DNA of 64,000 bases, from assembly GCA_009842325.1 (NCBI GenBank), contig VYFQ01000003.1, positions 49,459 through 113,458 on the forward strand, written 5' to 3'. The position numbers and the translations under genes were made by a program. The notes beneath the pieces were generated by a model. The model saw only the letters and a list, made by a program, of their open reading frames with translations, did no database searches and was not told the DNA's origin. Numbering within the stretch: position 1 is the first letter of the stretch; each line of letters starts with the position of its first letter. Source of the stretch: Acidimicrobiaceae bacterium. Its GTDB lineage: Bacteria > Actinomycetota > Acidimicrobiia > Acidimicrobiales > Aldehydirespiratoraceae. Positions 35,080 through 42,688 of this stretch are shown here, piece by piece.

Positions 35080-36221
35080 CAGTCCTCGATCACGCAGGCC
35101 GCGTCGCGGCTCCATCCCACCGTGACGGGATCGCCCGGCCGGAGCTGACCGAAGGGATGGTGGCCGGCGTCGTTGTAGCGCAAGGCGACGACCTGGGAGC
35201 CGTCGGCAAGCATCACGGTGGCCCGGGTCGAGTCGCCCAGGAACAGCAACTCGGCCATCTGGCCCGCAACCGCCGCCTGGTCCGGTTCCGACGGCTGGTC
35301 GGCGGCGGTGACCGTCACCCGCTGGGGCCGCACCGCCAGCAGCAGCTTGCGGTCCGGCACAGTGGAGCCGTTGTCCGCCTCGGCCAGCGGCACCAGCTCG
35401 CCGGTGGCCATCCTCACTGCGGGCATCCCGCCGCTGTGGCCCGCTCCGATGACCTCCAGCAGGTTGGTCTCGCCGATGAAGTCCGCCACGAACCGCGACG
35501 CGGGCCGCTCGTAGATCTCAGACGGCGTGCCCAACTGGTGGATGCGGCCGTGGTCCATCACCGCGATCCGGTCGCTCATCGTGATCGCTTCCTGCTGGTC
35601 ATGGGTCACGAAGATGAACGTCAGGCCCAATTCGTCGTGCAAGCGGCTGAGTTCGTGACGCATCGCCTGGCGCAGCTTCAAGTCCAGGGCGCTGAGCGGC
35701 TCGTCCAGCAGCAGTACCTCGGGCTCGTTGACGATGGCTCGAGCCAGGGCGACGCGCTGCTTCTGCCCGCCCGAGAGCTGAGCCGGGCGGCGCTGCGCGA
35801 ACTGCGCCAGCCGCACCAGGTCCAGTGCTTCGGCCACCTTGGTAGCGGTGGTGGACTTGTCGAAGCCCTTGACCCTCAGGCCGAAGGCCACGTTCTCGGC
35901 GACGGTCATGTGCTCGAACAGCGCGTAGCTCTGAAAGACCGTGTTCACGCGGCGCTTGTGGGGCGGCACACCGGTCGTGTCGGCTCCGCTGATGAGGATC
36001 CGGCCGCTGGTGGGCTCCTCGAAACCCGACACCATTCGCAGCGTGGTGGTCTTGCCGCACCCCGACGGGCCCAGCAGCGAGATGAACTCGCGGGGCTTCA
36101 CCTCCAAGTCGATCGAATCGACCGCGACCGTCTTGCCGAACCGCTTGGTAACTCCTTGGAGGGTTACCGAACCCCGCTCCGGGCGCTCGCCGGTCGAGGC
36201 ATCGCTGGACTCGTGAGTCAC
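35079..36221 (-). CDS. potA: ABC transporter ATP-binding protein, PotA type
   Basis: 380 residues. Walker A LLGPSGCGKTTT, Q-loop NTVFQSYALFEHM, signature LSGGQKQRVALARA, Walker B VLLLDEPLSALD and H-loop FIFVTHDQQEA are intact, followed by a C-terminal TOBE domain. It powers uptake by PotBC. The start is GTG at 36219-36221 with GGAGGG eight bases upstream. The reading frame continues upstream into the lysR HTH region by chance or because of the lysR frameshift, so automated tools may report a false 692-residue fusion. Confidence 0.93.
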   Translation of the reverse strand: MTHESSDASTGERPERGSVTLQGVTKRFGKTVAVDSIDLEVKPREFISLLGPSGCGKTTTLRMVSGFEEPTSGRILISGADTTGVPPHKRRVNTVFQSYALFEHMTVAENVAFGLRVKGFDKSTTATKVAEALDLVRLAQFAQRRPAQLSGGQKQRVALARAIVNEPEVLLLDEPLSALDLKLRQAMRHELSRLHDELGLTFIFVTHDQQEAITMSDRIAVMDHGRIHQLGTPSEIYERPASRFVADFIGETNLLEVIGAGHSGGMPAVRMATGELVPLAEADNGSTVPDRKLLLAVRPQRVTVTAADQPSEPDQAAVAGQMAELLFLGDSTRATVMLADGSQVVALRYNDAGHHPFGQLRPGDPVTVGWSRDAACVIED

Positions 36222-36238
36222 GCGTGCCCTCCCTGCGG

Positions 36239-37157
36239 CTATGTGGACTGCCTCGGCAGCGCGAGCGAGGAGCGGGCGTGGTTCAAGAACGCATCGACGG
36301 CGCGGGGGTGGGACCCTTCGACTCGTTCGACCAGGCCCAGAGCGAGCGGCGGGACCGTGGTTCGGAGCCTGACGTAGGCCACCCGGCTGCCATCCTGGGC
36401 GATGTCGGTGGCCGGCAGCAGGTTCACCAGCGAGTACCCGAAGTCGTTGCCGACCAGAGACCGCACAAGCGACAGGTCGGAGTGTCGGCGGGCCGGCTGG
36501 TAGGGCACGCCGGCAGCAAGGAACAGCGACGTGAAGTACTCGCGGCTCAGAGGAAGGTCGAGCAGTATGTAGTGGTCGTCGACGACGTCCTCGAGAGCGG
36601 CCTCCTCCTCGCCGGCCAGCGGATGTGAGGCGGGAAGCAGCAGGTGGGGGACCGCGTCGAGGATCTTGGAGAAGCGAACGTCGCGGCCCAACTCGATGTC
36701 GTAGGTGACCGCGGCGTGGATCGCGCCGGTCCGCAACCAACTCAGCAGCTCGTCCTGGCTGCCTGTGCGGATCTCCACGTCGATCTGCGGGTTCTTGGTG
36801 ACAAAGCTCCTGACCGCGGCGGGCATCACGATGGGCGCCGCGCTGACCAGCGAACCCAGTAGCACTCGGCCCGCCCGCAGCGACACCGCGTCCAGCATCA
36901 CCGTGGTGAGATCCGAGGCACGGTCCAGCAGTGACCGGGCCTCGGCCATCAGCAGCGCCCCCTTCGGGGGTGAGGCTCACGCCCTGGCCGCGGCGGCGCA
37001 CCAGCAAGCTGACGCCCAGCGTGTTCTCCAGATTCCTCAGCGAAGCAGAGACAGCGGGCTGTGTGATCCCGACCGCTTCGGCGCCGAGGGTCAGCGAAGC
37101 ATGCTCCGCGACCGACACGAAGTTCTCAAGCTCCCGCAGCGTGACCTGCCGTTGCAT
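36239..37157 (-). pseudogene. LysR-family regulator interrupted by a +1 frameshift
   Basis: The helix-turn-helix part (LRELENFVSVAEHASLTLGA, ITQPAVSASLRNLENTLGV, LTPEG) reads in one frame from 37157, while the effector-binding domain (RVLLGSLVSAAPIVMPAAVR to HARSSLALPRQST) reads in another from about 36960 to the TAG at 36239. Removing one base from the G5 run (C5 at 36958-36962 on the plus strand) gives LTPEGALLMAEARSLLD, a perfect LysR linker. So it is either a recent knock-out, phase variation or a sequencing error. It is divergent from the aldehyde dehydrogenase gene and ends 17 bp before potA, so it probably controlled both. Confidence 0.85.
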
Positions 37158-37174
37158 CGGTTCCCCCTCGGCTC

Positions 37175-37235
37175 GCTCATACCTAGAAAATATTGATGTA
37201 ATAAGAAATCTATAGCAAAATCATTTATGAGCGTC
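37175..37235. promoter_or_regulatory. AT-rich divergent promoter region between lysR and the aldehyde dehydrogenase
   Basis: The 160-bp gap between the divergent genes contains a ~60-bp AT-rich block, striking in this GC-rich window, including AAAATATTGATGTAATAAG and the inverted repeat TCAT-TT-ATGA. LysR regulators normally bind such divergent gaps at T-N11-A palindromes. I cannot fix the transcription starts. Confidence 0.4.
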
Positions 37236-37317
37236 AAGGGAGGGTTGCACACGTCTCAACGAATCCCGCCACGCCGTCGCGGTCGTCTGGACCGACAACT
37301 CGTAGAAGGGAGCCACG

Positions 37318-38811
37318 GTGACGCCATCGACCAGAGCACAGTGGGAACAACGGCTCGAGACTCTCGATGTCCCCTCGGAAGCGTTCATTGACGGCGGATT
37401 CACGGACTCCGCGTCAGGCACAACATTCGACAATGTCAGCCCGGTGACGGGGGCGACGATCTCAGAGGTCGCGTCCTGTGACGTCGACGATGTCGACCGA
37501 GCCGTTCGGTCAGCGCGCGACGCCTTCAAGTCAGGCGAATGGTCACGCTGCGACCCAGCGACACGAAAGGCGACACTGATCCGCCTCGCTGACCTGATCG
37601 AGCGCGACCTGGAACAACTCGCGCTCCTCGAGTCCATAGACATGGGCAAGCCCATCAACGATGCCCTAACCGTCGACGTGCCGGGCAGCGCCGCGATCTT
37701 CCGCTGGTACGCCGAAGCGCTGGACAAGCTCTACGGAGAGATCGCTCCCACCGGACCGGGCGATCTGGCCTTGATCGATCGCGAGCCCCTGGGCGTGGTA
37801 GGGGCAGTGGTGCCGTGGAACTTCCCGCTCGAGATGGCGACGTGGAAACTCGCGCCGGCGCTCGGTGCCGGCAACAGCGTCGTCCTCAAACCAGCCGAGC
37901 AGTCGCCTTCGTCCGCGCTGTGGCTGGCGTCGCTTGCGACGGAGGCAGGACTACCGCCCGGCGTGCTGCAGGTGGTACCCGGCCTGGGCCATACCGCGGG
38001 TCAGGCGATTGGTCGCCACCAAGACATCGACTGCGTGACGTTCACCGGCTCCACCGAGATCGGCAAACGGTTCCTGTCCTACGCAGGCGAATCGAACATG
38101 AAGCAGGTGTGGCTCGAATGCGGCGGCAAGAGCCCCAATCTGGTCTTCGCCGATTGCGCTGACCTAGAGGCAGCAGCCGACATGGCTGCCTTCGGCATCT
38201 TTTTCAACCAGGGTGAGATCTGCTCAGCGAACTCTCGGCTGCTGGTCCAACGCGAGATCCAAGGCGACCTTGTCGATCTGCTGCACGCTCGGGCGCTGGA
38301 GGCCGCTCCAAGCCACCCGCTCGACCCCGCCACAAGGATGGGCGCCCTAGTGAGCGAAGAGCACGTCCAGCGCGTGATGGCCTACATCGGTGCCGGCAAG
38401 ACCGAAGCCCGGCTGGTGGTCGGAGGCAACCGGTGCTCGGTTTCCAGCGACTGCTTCGTCGAGCCCACGATCTTCGACAACGTTCCGCCTGACGCCACAA
38501 TCTCCAACGAAGAGATCTTCGGGCCCGTGCTGGCCGTCCACCCGTTCGACAGCGAAGCCGAGGCGGTGGAACTCGCCAGCGCAACAACCTTCGGGCTAGC
38601 CGCCTCGGTGTGGACCAACGATCTCTCTCGAGCGCTGCGTGTAGGCAAGCAACTGCACGCAGGAACCATCTCCATCAACACCGTCGACGCCCTGAGCCAT
38701 CTGACCCCCTTCGGCGGATTCAAGCAATCCGGCTTCGGGCGAGACCTCTCGCTTCACGCTCTCGACAAGTTCAGCGGCCTCAAGACCACCTGGATCAAGT
38801 ACCAGACCTGA
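37318..38811 (+). CDS. aldehyde dehydrogenase, gamma-glutamyl-aminobutyraldehyde/aminoaldehyde type
   Basis: 497 residues. PWNFPLEMATWKLAPAL, the cofactor loop FTGSTEIGKRF, general base Glu267 in WLECGGKSPNLVF and nucleophile Cys302 in NQGEICSANSR are all in the expected places. The C-terminal HLTPFGGFKQSGFGRDLS closes the family pattern. It oxidises an aldehyde to an acid with NAD(P). NQGEICSA with polyamine-type transport nearby suggests an aminoaldehyde formed from a polyamine or other amine (PuuC-like). GTG start with an AGAAGGGA purine tract upstream. Confidence 0.92.
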   Translation: MTPSTRAQWEQRLETLDVPSEAFIDGGFTDSASGTTFDNVSPVTGATISEVASCDVDDVDRAVRSARDAFKSGEWSRCDPATRKATLIRLADLIERDLEQLALLESIDMGKPINDALTVDVPGSAAIFRWYAEALDKLYGEIAPTGPGDLALIDREPLGVVGAVVPWNFPLEMATWKLAPALGAGNSVVLKPAEQSPSSALWLASLATEAGLPPGVLQVVPGLGHTAGQAIGRHQDIDCVTFTGSTEIGKRFLSYAGESNMKQVWLECGGKSPNLVFADCADLEAAADMAAFGIFFNQGEICSANSRLLVQREIQGDLVDLLHARALEAAPSHPLDPATRMGALVSEEHVQRVMAYIGAGKTEARLVVGGNRCSVSSDCFVEPTIFDNVPPDATISNEEIFGPVLAVHPFDSEAEAVELASATTFGLAASVWTNDLSRALRVGKQLHAGTISINTVDALSHLTPFGGFKQSGFGRDLSLHALDKFSGLKTTWIKYQT

Positions 38812-38855
38812 GCCCTCACGGGTGACGACGATGGCGAGGCCTCCACACGCCGCAT

Positions 38856-38910
38856 CTTCTAACGGAACTTCTAACGGACGATCCGTTACGGGCAGTTATC
38901 CACAGGTACG
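38856..38910 (+). repeat. island-flanking repeat, right copy
   Basis: Two TTCTAACGG units separated by AAC, running into ACGGACGATCCGTTACGG, then GTTATCCACAGGT. The core matches the left copy at 28 of 31 positions. TTATCCACA at 38896-38904 fits the DnaA-box consensus exactly, and the 13-base string ACCTGTGGATAAC (as its reverse complement here) is also present intact beside the left copy. Confidence 0.65.
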
Positions 38911-39084
38911 GCTTGTTGCGCCGCATGGCAAGGCCCTAGATCCCGAACTTTCTGACGGACCGTTGACTTGACACCGTTGACTTGCACCCTCCGAGAGATG
39001 TCACTATTCGACCTGCAAGAGTGAGTTCCCGCCGAGCGACTACGAGTGGCCGCGGATGCCTGAACCGCTGGAGCCTAGCCCTTT

Positions 39085-39098
39085 GATACCTAGGTATC
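39085..39098. promoter_or_regulatory. palindromic operator candidate of the toxin-antitoxin operon
   Basis: GATACCTAGGTATC is a perfect 14-bp palindrome about 60 bp before the antitoxin start. A related half-site, GTGTATCC, lies about 20 bp further on. Ribbon-helix-helix antitoxins usually repress their own operon by binding short palindromes like this. Confidence 0.55.
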
Positions 39099-39157
39099 TT
39101 GCCTTCACACTATCAAGGTGTATCCTTCAGGGCATGACATCGCCGAAGGAGGAGCAG

Positions 39158-39385
39158 ATGGCATCGCAGGGAGACACCAAGAGCATGACACTGCGCATCG
39201 ATGAGGCTCTCGCGGAGAGGGTGCGGACAATCGCGGAGGTTGAGGACACCACCGTGAGCGAGGTCATTAGGGATGCTCTGGCGGAGCATGTGGAACGTCG
39301 ACGCCGTGATCCGGAGTTCCAGACGATGCTGCAGCGCAACCTTCGGCGCCATGAGGAGCTTCTGAGCATGCTCGCGGACGGATGA
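39158..39385 (+). CDS. ribbon-helix-helix antitoxin
   Basis: The 75-residue product contains a short ribbon-helix-helix fold: strand KSMTLRIDEALAERVRTIA, then EVEDTTVSEVIRDALAEHVE, followed by a charged tail that would wrap the toxin. The ATG at 39158 has an ideal AAGGAGG five bases upstream; an in-frame ATG at 39134 is possible. The Doc-like toxin begins one base after its stop. It would neutralise the toxin and autorepress the operon. Confidence 0.8.
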   Translation: MASQGDTKSMTLRIDEALAERVRTIAEVEDTTVSEVIRDALAEHVERRRRDPEFQTMLQRNLRRHEELLSMLADG

Positions 39386-39386
39386 G

Positions 39387-39785
39387 GTGCACTACCTCGA
39401 GCTCGACGATGTGCTGGCCATCGCGTGCGAGGTTCTCGGGCTCGAGGTGAACGCACTTCTGCATGTGACTGACGTCGGACTCGCGGACTCAGCTGTCGCT
39501 CGGCCGCAGGCCGGTTTCGCCGACCAAGAATTCCACCCAACGCTGGAGGCCAAGGCGGCCTCCCTGCTCTTGGGGCTGGCGCGCAATCATGCGTTCATTG
39601 ACGGAAACAAGCGAATCGCGGTGTTGGCCACTCTTCAGTTCCTGAACGCGAACGACTACGACTTGGACCTCCTGCCTGTCGAGGAGGCCTACAAGACCGT
39701 TGTCGAGGTCGCGTCCGGCAACCTCTCGATGGACGACCTCACGGACTGGATCCGCGATCGGATGAAGCCACTCAGCGGGCCTTGA
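39387..39785 (+). CDS. Fic/Doc-family toxin
   Basis: 132 residues with the Doc-type Fic motif HAFIDGNKRIA (HxFxDGNKR), which transfers a phosphate or nucleotide from a nucleotide to a target; Doc phosphorylates EF-Tu. The upstream stretch FADQEFHPTLEAKAASLLLGL is also typical of the death-on-curing family. GTG start immediately after the antitoxin stop indicates coupled translation. The module could stabilise the neighbouring island. Confidence 0.88.
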   Translation: MHYLELDDVLAIACEVLGLEVNALLHVTDVGLADSAVARPQAGFADQEFHPTLEAKAASLLLGLARNHAFIDGNKRIAVLATLQFLNANDYDLDLLPVEEAYKTVVEVASGNLSMDDLTDWIRDRMKPLSGP

Positions 39786-39825
39786 TGCTCGGTGGCCGGT
39801 GCGAGCGAAGGCGCCGAGTGACGCC

Positions 39826-40047
39826 CTCATCATGTGTCGGCACCGTTTGCTTTGGGCGCTAGTCGGTCGTTCGGCCGTTGCGGCGCAGCCGAATCGCCGT
39901 CAAGAACGCTTCGTCGGTGTAGTAGCGCACCGCCACCTCGTCCTCGGGCACATTGGGCCCGGTGCCGACGCTCGCGTCTAGCTCGGTAAGTGTCACGGAC
40001 TCCTCGATCGGATCTTGGCCGGTGTCGGCGTGAGGCACAGCCCAAAT
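39826..40047 (-). pseudogene. second copy of the ~215-bp duplicated segment, with decayed small ORF
   Basis: Matches 24281-24494 in the same orientation. The protein still reads ADTGQDPIEESVTLTELD, VPEDEVAVRYYTDEAFLTAI and RLRRNGR, but the ATG is replaced by TGG-GCT-GTG and a 4-base deletion before the stop throws the TAG at 39859-39861 out of frame. The frame then runs on antisense to the doc gene. A GTG at 40035-40037 could still start a longer product, but this looks like decay. Confidence 0.7.
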
Positions 40048-40069
40048 AGCCTACGAGACCGCAATCGGC

Positions 40070-40630
40070 TCAACAGGACTTGGACTGGCCTGCTGTGACG
40101 GTCGCGGCGAGAGCGACGCGATGGTCCTTCGTCCACGGCGGGCCCAGAGTCAGGCGCGGGCCGTGCAACACCTCGGCGGTGCGGCTGCCCAGAACATGCT
40201 CGGCCTCACTGAGCACCGTCTTGGCGTTGTAGAAGTGCAGGCTCCAGTTCCGCGACCGGGCTAGCCCGGCCAGCACCCGCCGGTACATGACGGCGTCGGC
40301 GCGGGACTCGTAAGGGGCGCTGCGCAGTGTTGCGATGTCGTCGGGGAACTTCGAGGGCAAGGCCCGGATCGACATCGACACGACTTGCTGGCCCAGGTCG
40401 TTGGCGAGCATGTCGAGCGCCGATGATGTCGCCCGCACCGCCGAGGCGTGCACCTCTGCCACGAGCGCGGCGGCGGCGCTGTCTGTGAGTCCCTTGCCCT
40501 CGTGGTGGATCGGGGCCGCGGCGACACCCGGCTCGACCAGTTCGATCCGGCGCCGGTCCACGACACGATGCTCGTCCGAAGCCGTGACAACGACGGCCCA
40601 GCCGAGATGATCGGCGACACCGACGCGCAT
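40070..40630 (-). CDS. conserved protein of unknown function
   Basis: 186 residues beginning MRVGVADHLGWAVVVTASDEH. It has an alternating strand start, then HASAVRATSSALDMLANDL, PYESRADAVMYRRVLAGLA and near the end VLHGPRLTLGPPWTKDHRVAL. An Asp near the N-terminus, a central Glu/Asp pair and the late DH could form a nuclease-like RNase H-type site, but I cannot name the family. I have the impression that similar proteins occur in other actinobacteria. It starts four bases after the stop of the upstream methyltransferase, so the two are probably one transcript. Confidence 0.7.
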   Translation of the reverse strand: MRVGVADHLGWAVVVTASDEHRVVDRRRIELVEPGVAAAPIHHEGKGLTDSAAAALVAEVHASAVRATSSALDMLANDLGQQVVSMSIRALPSKFPDDIATLRSAPYESRADAVMYRRVLAGLARSRNWSLHFYNAKTVLSEAEHVLGSRTAEVLHGPRLTLGPPWTKDHRVALAATVTAGQSKSC

Positions 40631-40634
40631 GCTT

Positions 40635-41393
40635 CTAGTCCCTGACCGCGACGAAATACTCGTAGCAGTAGGCATCGCGGTACTGGCGGCGCATGTCGAT
40701 CTCGCGCTGGGTCTCGTCGATCAGCTCGCCCGCGGCCTGGTCGTTGGCGTATCGGGCCCGCAGCGAAGGGAGCTTCCTCTCCAGGGGGGTGTAGTAGTGA
40801 GTCCACCACCCTTCGTCGGGAAGGGTCAGGTGGCCCACGACCTCGTATCCGTTTGCCGCTATGTCGGCGAGTCGCGTCTCGACGTCGGTCATGGGCGGGT
40901 AGGCCTCTGCGAAGAACTCGGCCACTGGCCGCGGCCGCAGGTGCGTGGTCCAGCAGAGTTCGCTGACCATCAGGTAGCCGCCGGGCCCGAGGAGCGGTCG
41001 CCACTGTCTCAGCGCGGCAGCGAAACCCATGATGTAGGCCGCTCCCTCTGACCAGACCAAGTCGAACTCGCCGTTGCCGAAGGGCAGTTCGTTCATGTTC
41101 AAGGCTCGGGTCGTTATGCGGTCAGCGAGCGCGGCCGCGCCTGCCGACTGGTTCAACTGGGCCAGGAAGGTCTCGTCGACGTCGACCGCGACTGCCTGAG
41201 CGTTGCGCGAGCGTGCGATCGCAAGTGTCTGCATCCCGGGACCACAGCCGATGTCAAGCACCCGGGTCGGCTCGGGCAGGCCGGTACACAGCTGCAGGGC
41301 AGCCAAGGTCGCGGCGTCCGTGCCGGGGCCCTGCCGGGGAAGGCCCTGGTGGATGTCGCGAAACACCGCATCGAGGCGGGCGTCGCTGCTCAT
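40635..41393 (-). CDS. class I SAM-dependent methyltransferase
   Basis: 252 residues. Motif I is VLDIGCGPGMQTLAIA, acidic motif II is AVAVDVDETFL, and the post-I region includes NMNELPFGNGEFDLVWSEGA. The C-terminal part (WWTHYYTPLERKLPSLRARY) is typical of small-molecule methyltransferases. The substrate is unknown. ATG at 41391-41393 was preferred to one 45 bp upstream because family members begin close to a helix before motif I; neither has a strong ribosome binding site. Confidence 0.85.
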   Translation of the reverse strand: MSSDARLDAVFRDIHQGLPRQGPGTDAATLAALQLCTGLPEPTRVLDIGCGPGMQTLAIARSRNAQAVAVDVDETFLAQLNQSAGAAALADRITTRALNMNELPFGNGEFDLVWSEGAAYIMGFAAALRQWRPLLGPGGYLMVSELCWTTHLRPRPVAEFFAEAYPPMTDVETRLADIAANGYEVVGHLTLPDEGWWTHYYTPLERKLPSLRARYANDQAAGELIDETQREIDMRRQYRDAYCYEYFVAVRD

Positions 41394-41478
41394 GGTCGCG
41401 CACCCATGAAGTCCGTCATCGGCTGGCTGGTGCGACATGAGGGCCCGTTTTCGGCCCGGCTGATGTACTCCGTCTGAG

Positions 41479-42618
41479 TCACGGTGGGCTGGTCTCGCTC
41501 ATTGAGCACACGTAGCCGATGGTCGGGTCGGCTCGACCTTCGAGCAGCTCTCGGTAGGTGGCCTCGATGTCGTCGGGGCCGGTCCGGCGCACCACCGTCA
41601 GCCATCGCTCGGTGTGGTCGAGAAGGTCGTGGAATGCCCGGGCGATCCGGTTCGCCAACTCGTCGGGTCCCCAATCCCGGGCGCGCTTGGCGCTCTGCCC
41701 GGGCGCGAAGAAGAACTCGGGTTGGGGTCCCGGGAGGCCGCCGTCGCCGCCCATTTGCTCCCAGTGGGTGGCGCCGACAGCGATGGAGAACTTCAGGTTG
41801 TCGGCGAAGTGCGTGTGGATCGCCGACCGCACCGGTCCGCTGCCGGCCATGTCGACCAGACCCGAGACGACCCTGGCGTCGGTCCCGTCGATCTCGTCGT
41901 AGGTGATCACCTTGTCGTACAGGCCGAGGCCTTCGACGAAGGACCGGTTGCGCGGTGAGGTCACACCGATGCTGTGATGGCCCTCACGGCGGGCCAGGCA
42001 GACGGCCAGGCAGATCGAGGTCTTCGAGGACGCGCTGGTGACCAGGGTCTGGCCGGCGCCGCGGAACACCCCGCCCTCGGAGTCAGCGTCACCGAGGTAG
42101 TCGTCGACGAGGAACGAGGTCATGAACATGCCCCACAGAAGGAGGAACTCGTCGGCCTTGTCCGGGTTGAACATCGCGTCGGTGGCGACGTCGCGGAAGT
42201 CGGTATAGGTCGCGGCGTGCTGCGCGCGATGGGGCCCGACGTCGCGGAAGGCGACTGCGTCCGTTGGCTGAGCTCCTTCGGGCCGGGCCGCGGCCGTACC
42301 GGTGCGTGGCTCGGCGGCGATCACCACGTCCGACGACATCGGGTAGAAGCCGAAGTACCGGCCCCCGGCCGCAATGTCGGGATGGGCCGATTCGACCACC
42401 GACCCGAGCCCCATGGCCGGGAGCCGCCCCCATGGCGCCTCGGTGGGGAAGAAGCCCCAGTAGTCGAGCATGTCGCCGACGACTGCGTAGGTCACGTTGT
42501 TGGTGGTCAACGCGAACCGCTCGACAGCCAACCGGATCTGGCCCGGGCTCAAAGCGGTGTTCTGGCCCGCAGTGGTCCGCGAGCGGCGAAGGTCTCGACG
42601 GTCAACCTCGAAGTCCAT
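41479..42618 (-). CDS. DUF2855 family protein
   Basis: 379 residues. The sequence follows the DUF2855 pattern: NTALSPGQIRLAVERFALTT, NNVTYAVVGDMLDYWGFFP, YFGFYPMSSDVVI and VTSASSKTSICLAVCLA. The fold looks like a degenerate medium-chain dehydrogenase; no NAD motif GxGxxG is evident, and the reaction is not known. The ATG at 42618 was chosen over one nine codons upstream because GAGGAGG lies eight bases before it. It is divergent from the selenoprotein gene, with 70 bp between. Confidence 0.85.
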   Translation of the reverse strand: MDFEVDRRDLRRSRTTAGQNTALSPGQIRLAVERFALTTNNVTYAVVGDMLDYWGFFPTEAPWGRLPAMGLGSVVESAHPDIAAGGRYFGFYPMSSDVVIAAEPRTGTAAARPEGAQPTDAVAFRDVGPHRAQHAATYTDFRDVATDAMFNPDKADEFLLLWGMFMTSFLVDDYLGDADSEGGVFRGAGQTLVTSASSKTSICLAVCLARREGHHSIGVTSPRNRSFVEGLGLYDKVITYDEIDGTDARVVSGLVDMAGSGPVRSAIHTHFADNLKFSIAVGATHWEQMGGDGGLPGPQPEFFFAPGQSAKRARDWGPDELANRIARAFHDLLDHTERWLTVVRRTGPDDIEATYRELLEGRADPTIGYVCSMSETSPP

Positions 42619-42688
42619 TTCCGGATCCTCCTCGCCCGAAGCCAAAGAAGCGTTGGTTTGAGGCGCACCACAATAGGATCGCGCCGAT

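Larger units (their letters stand above)
38812..39157. other. gene-free region between the aldehyde dehydrogenase and the antitoxin
   Basis: No gene seen. It contains the right island-flanking repeat (38856-38910), a tandem ACCGTTGACTTG pair at 38959-38970 and 38973-38984, and the palindromic operator candidate at 39085-39098. Confidence 0.5.

Noticed and set aside
35079..37157. Apparent 692-residue HTH-ABC ATPase fusion
   Set aside because: The middle 250 codons are non-coding-like; the HTH belongs to the frameshifted LysR, and PotA has its own GTG and ribosome binding site.
39489..39833. 114-codon minus-strand ORF over the doc gene
   Set aside because: It is the out-of-frame continuation of the decayed duplicate, antisense to a well-supported Doc toxin.
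12504..40000. Direct repeat of the tRNA-Pro 3' end as an att site
   Set aside because: I could not find a second copy of the T-arm/acceptor sequence in the window, so tRNA integration is only suggested by position.
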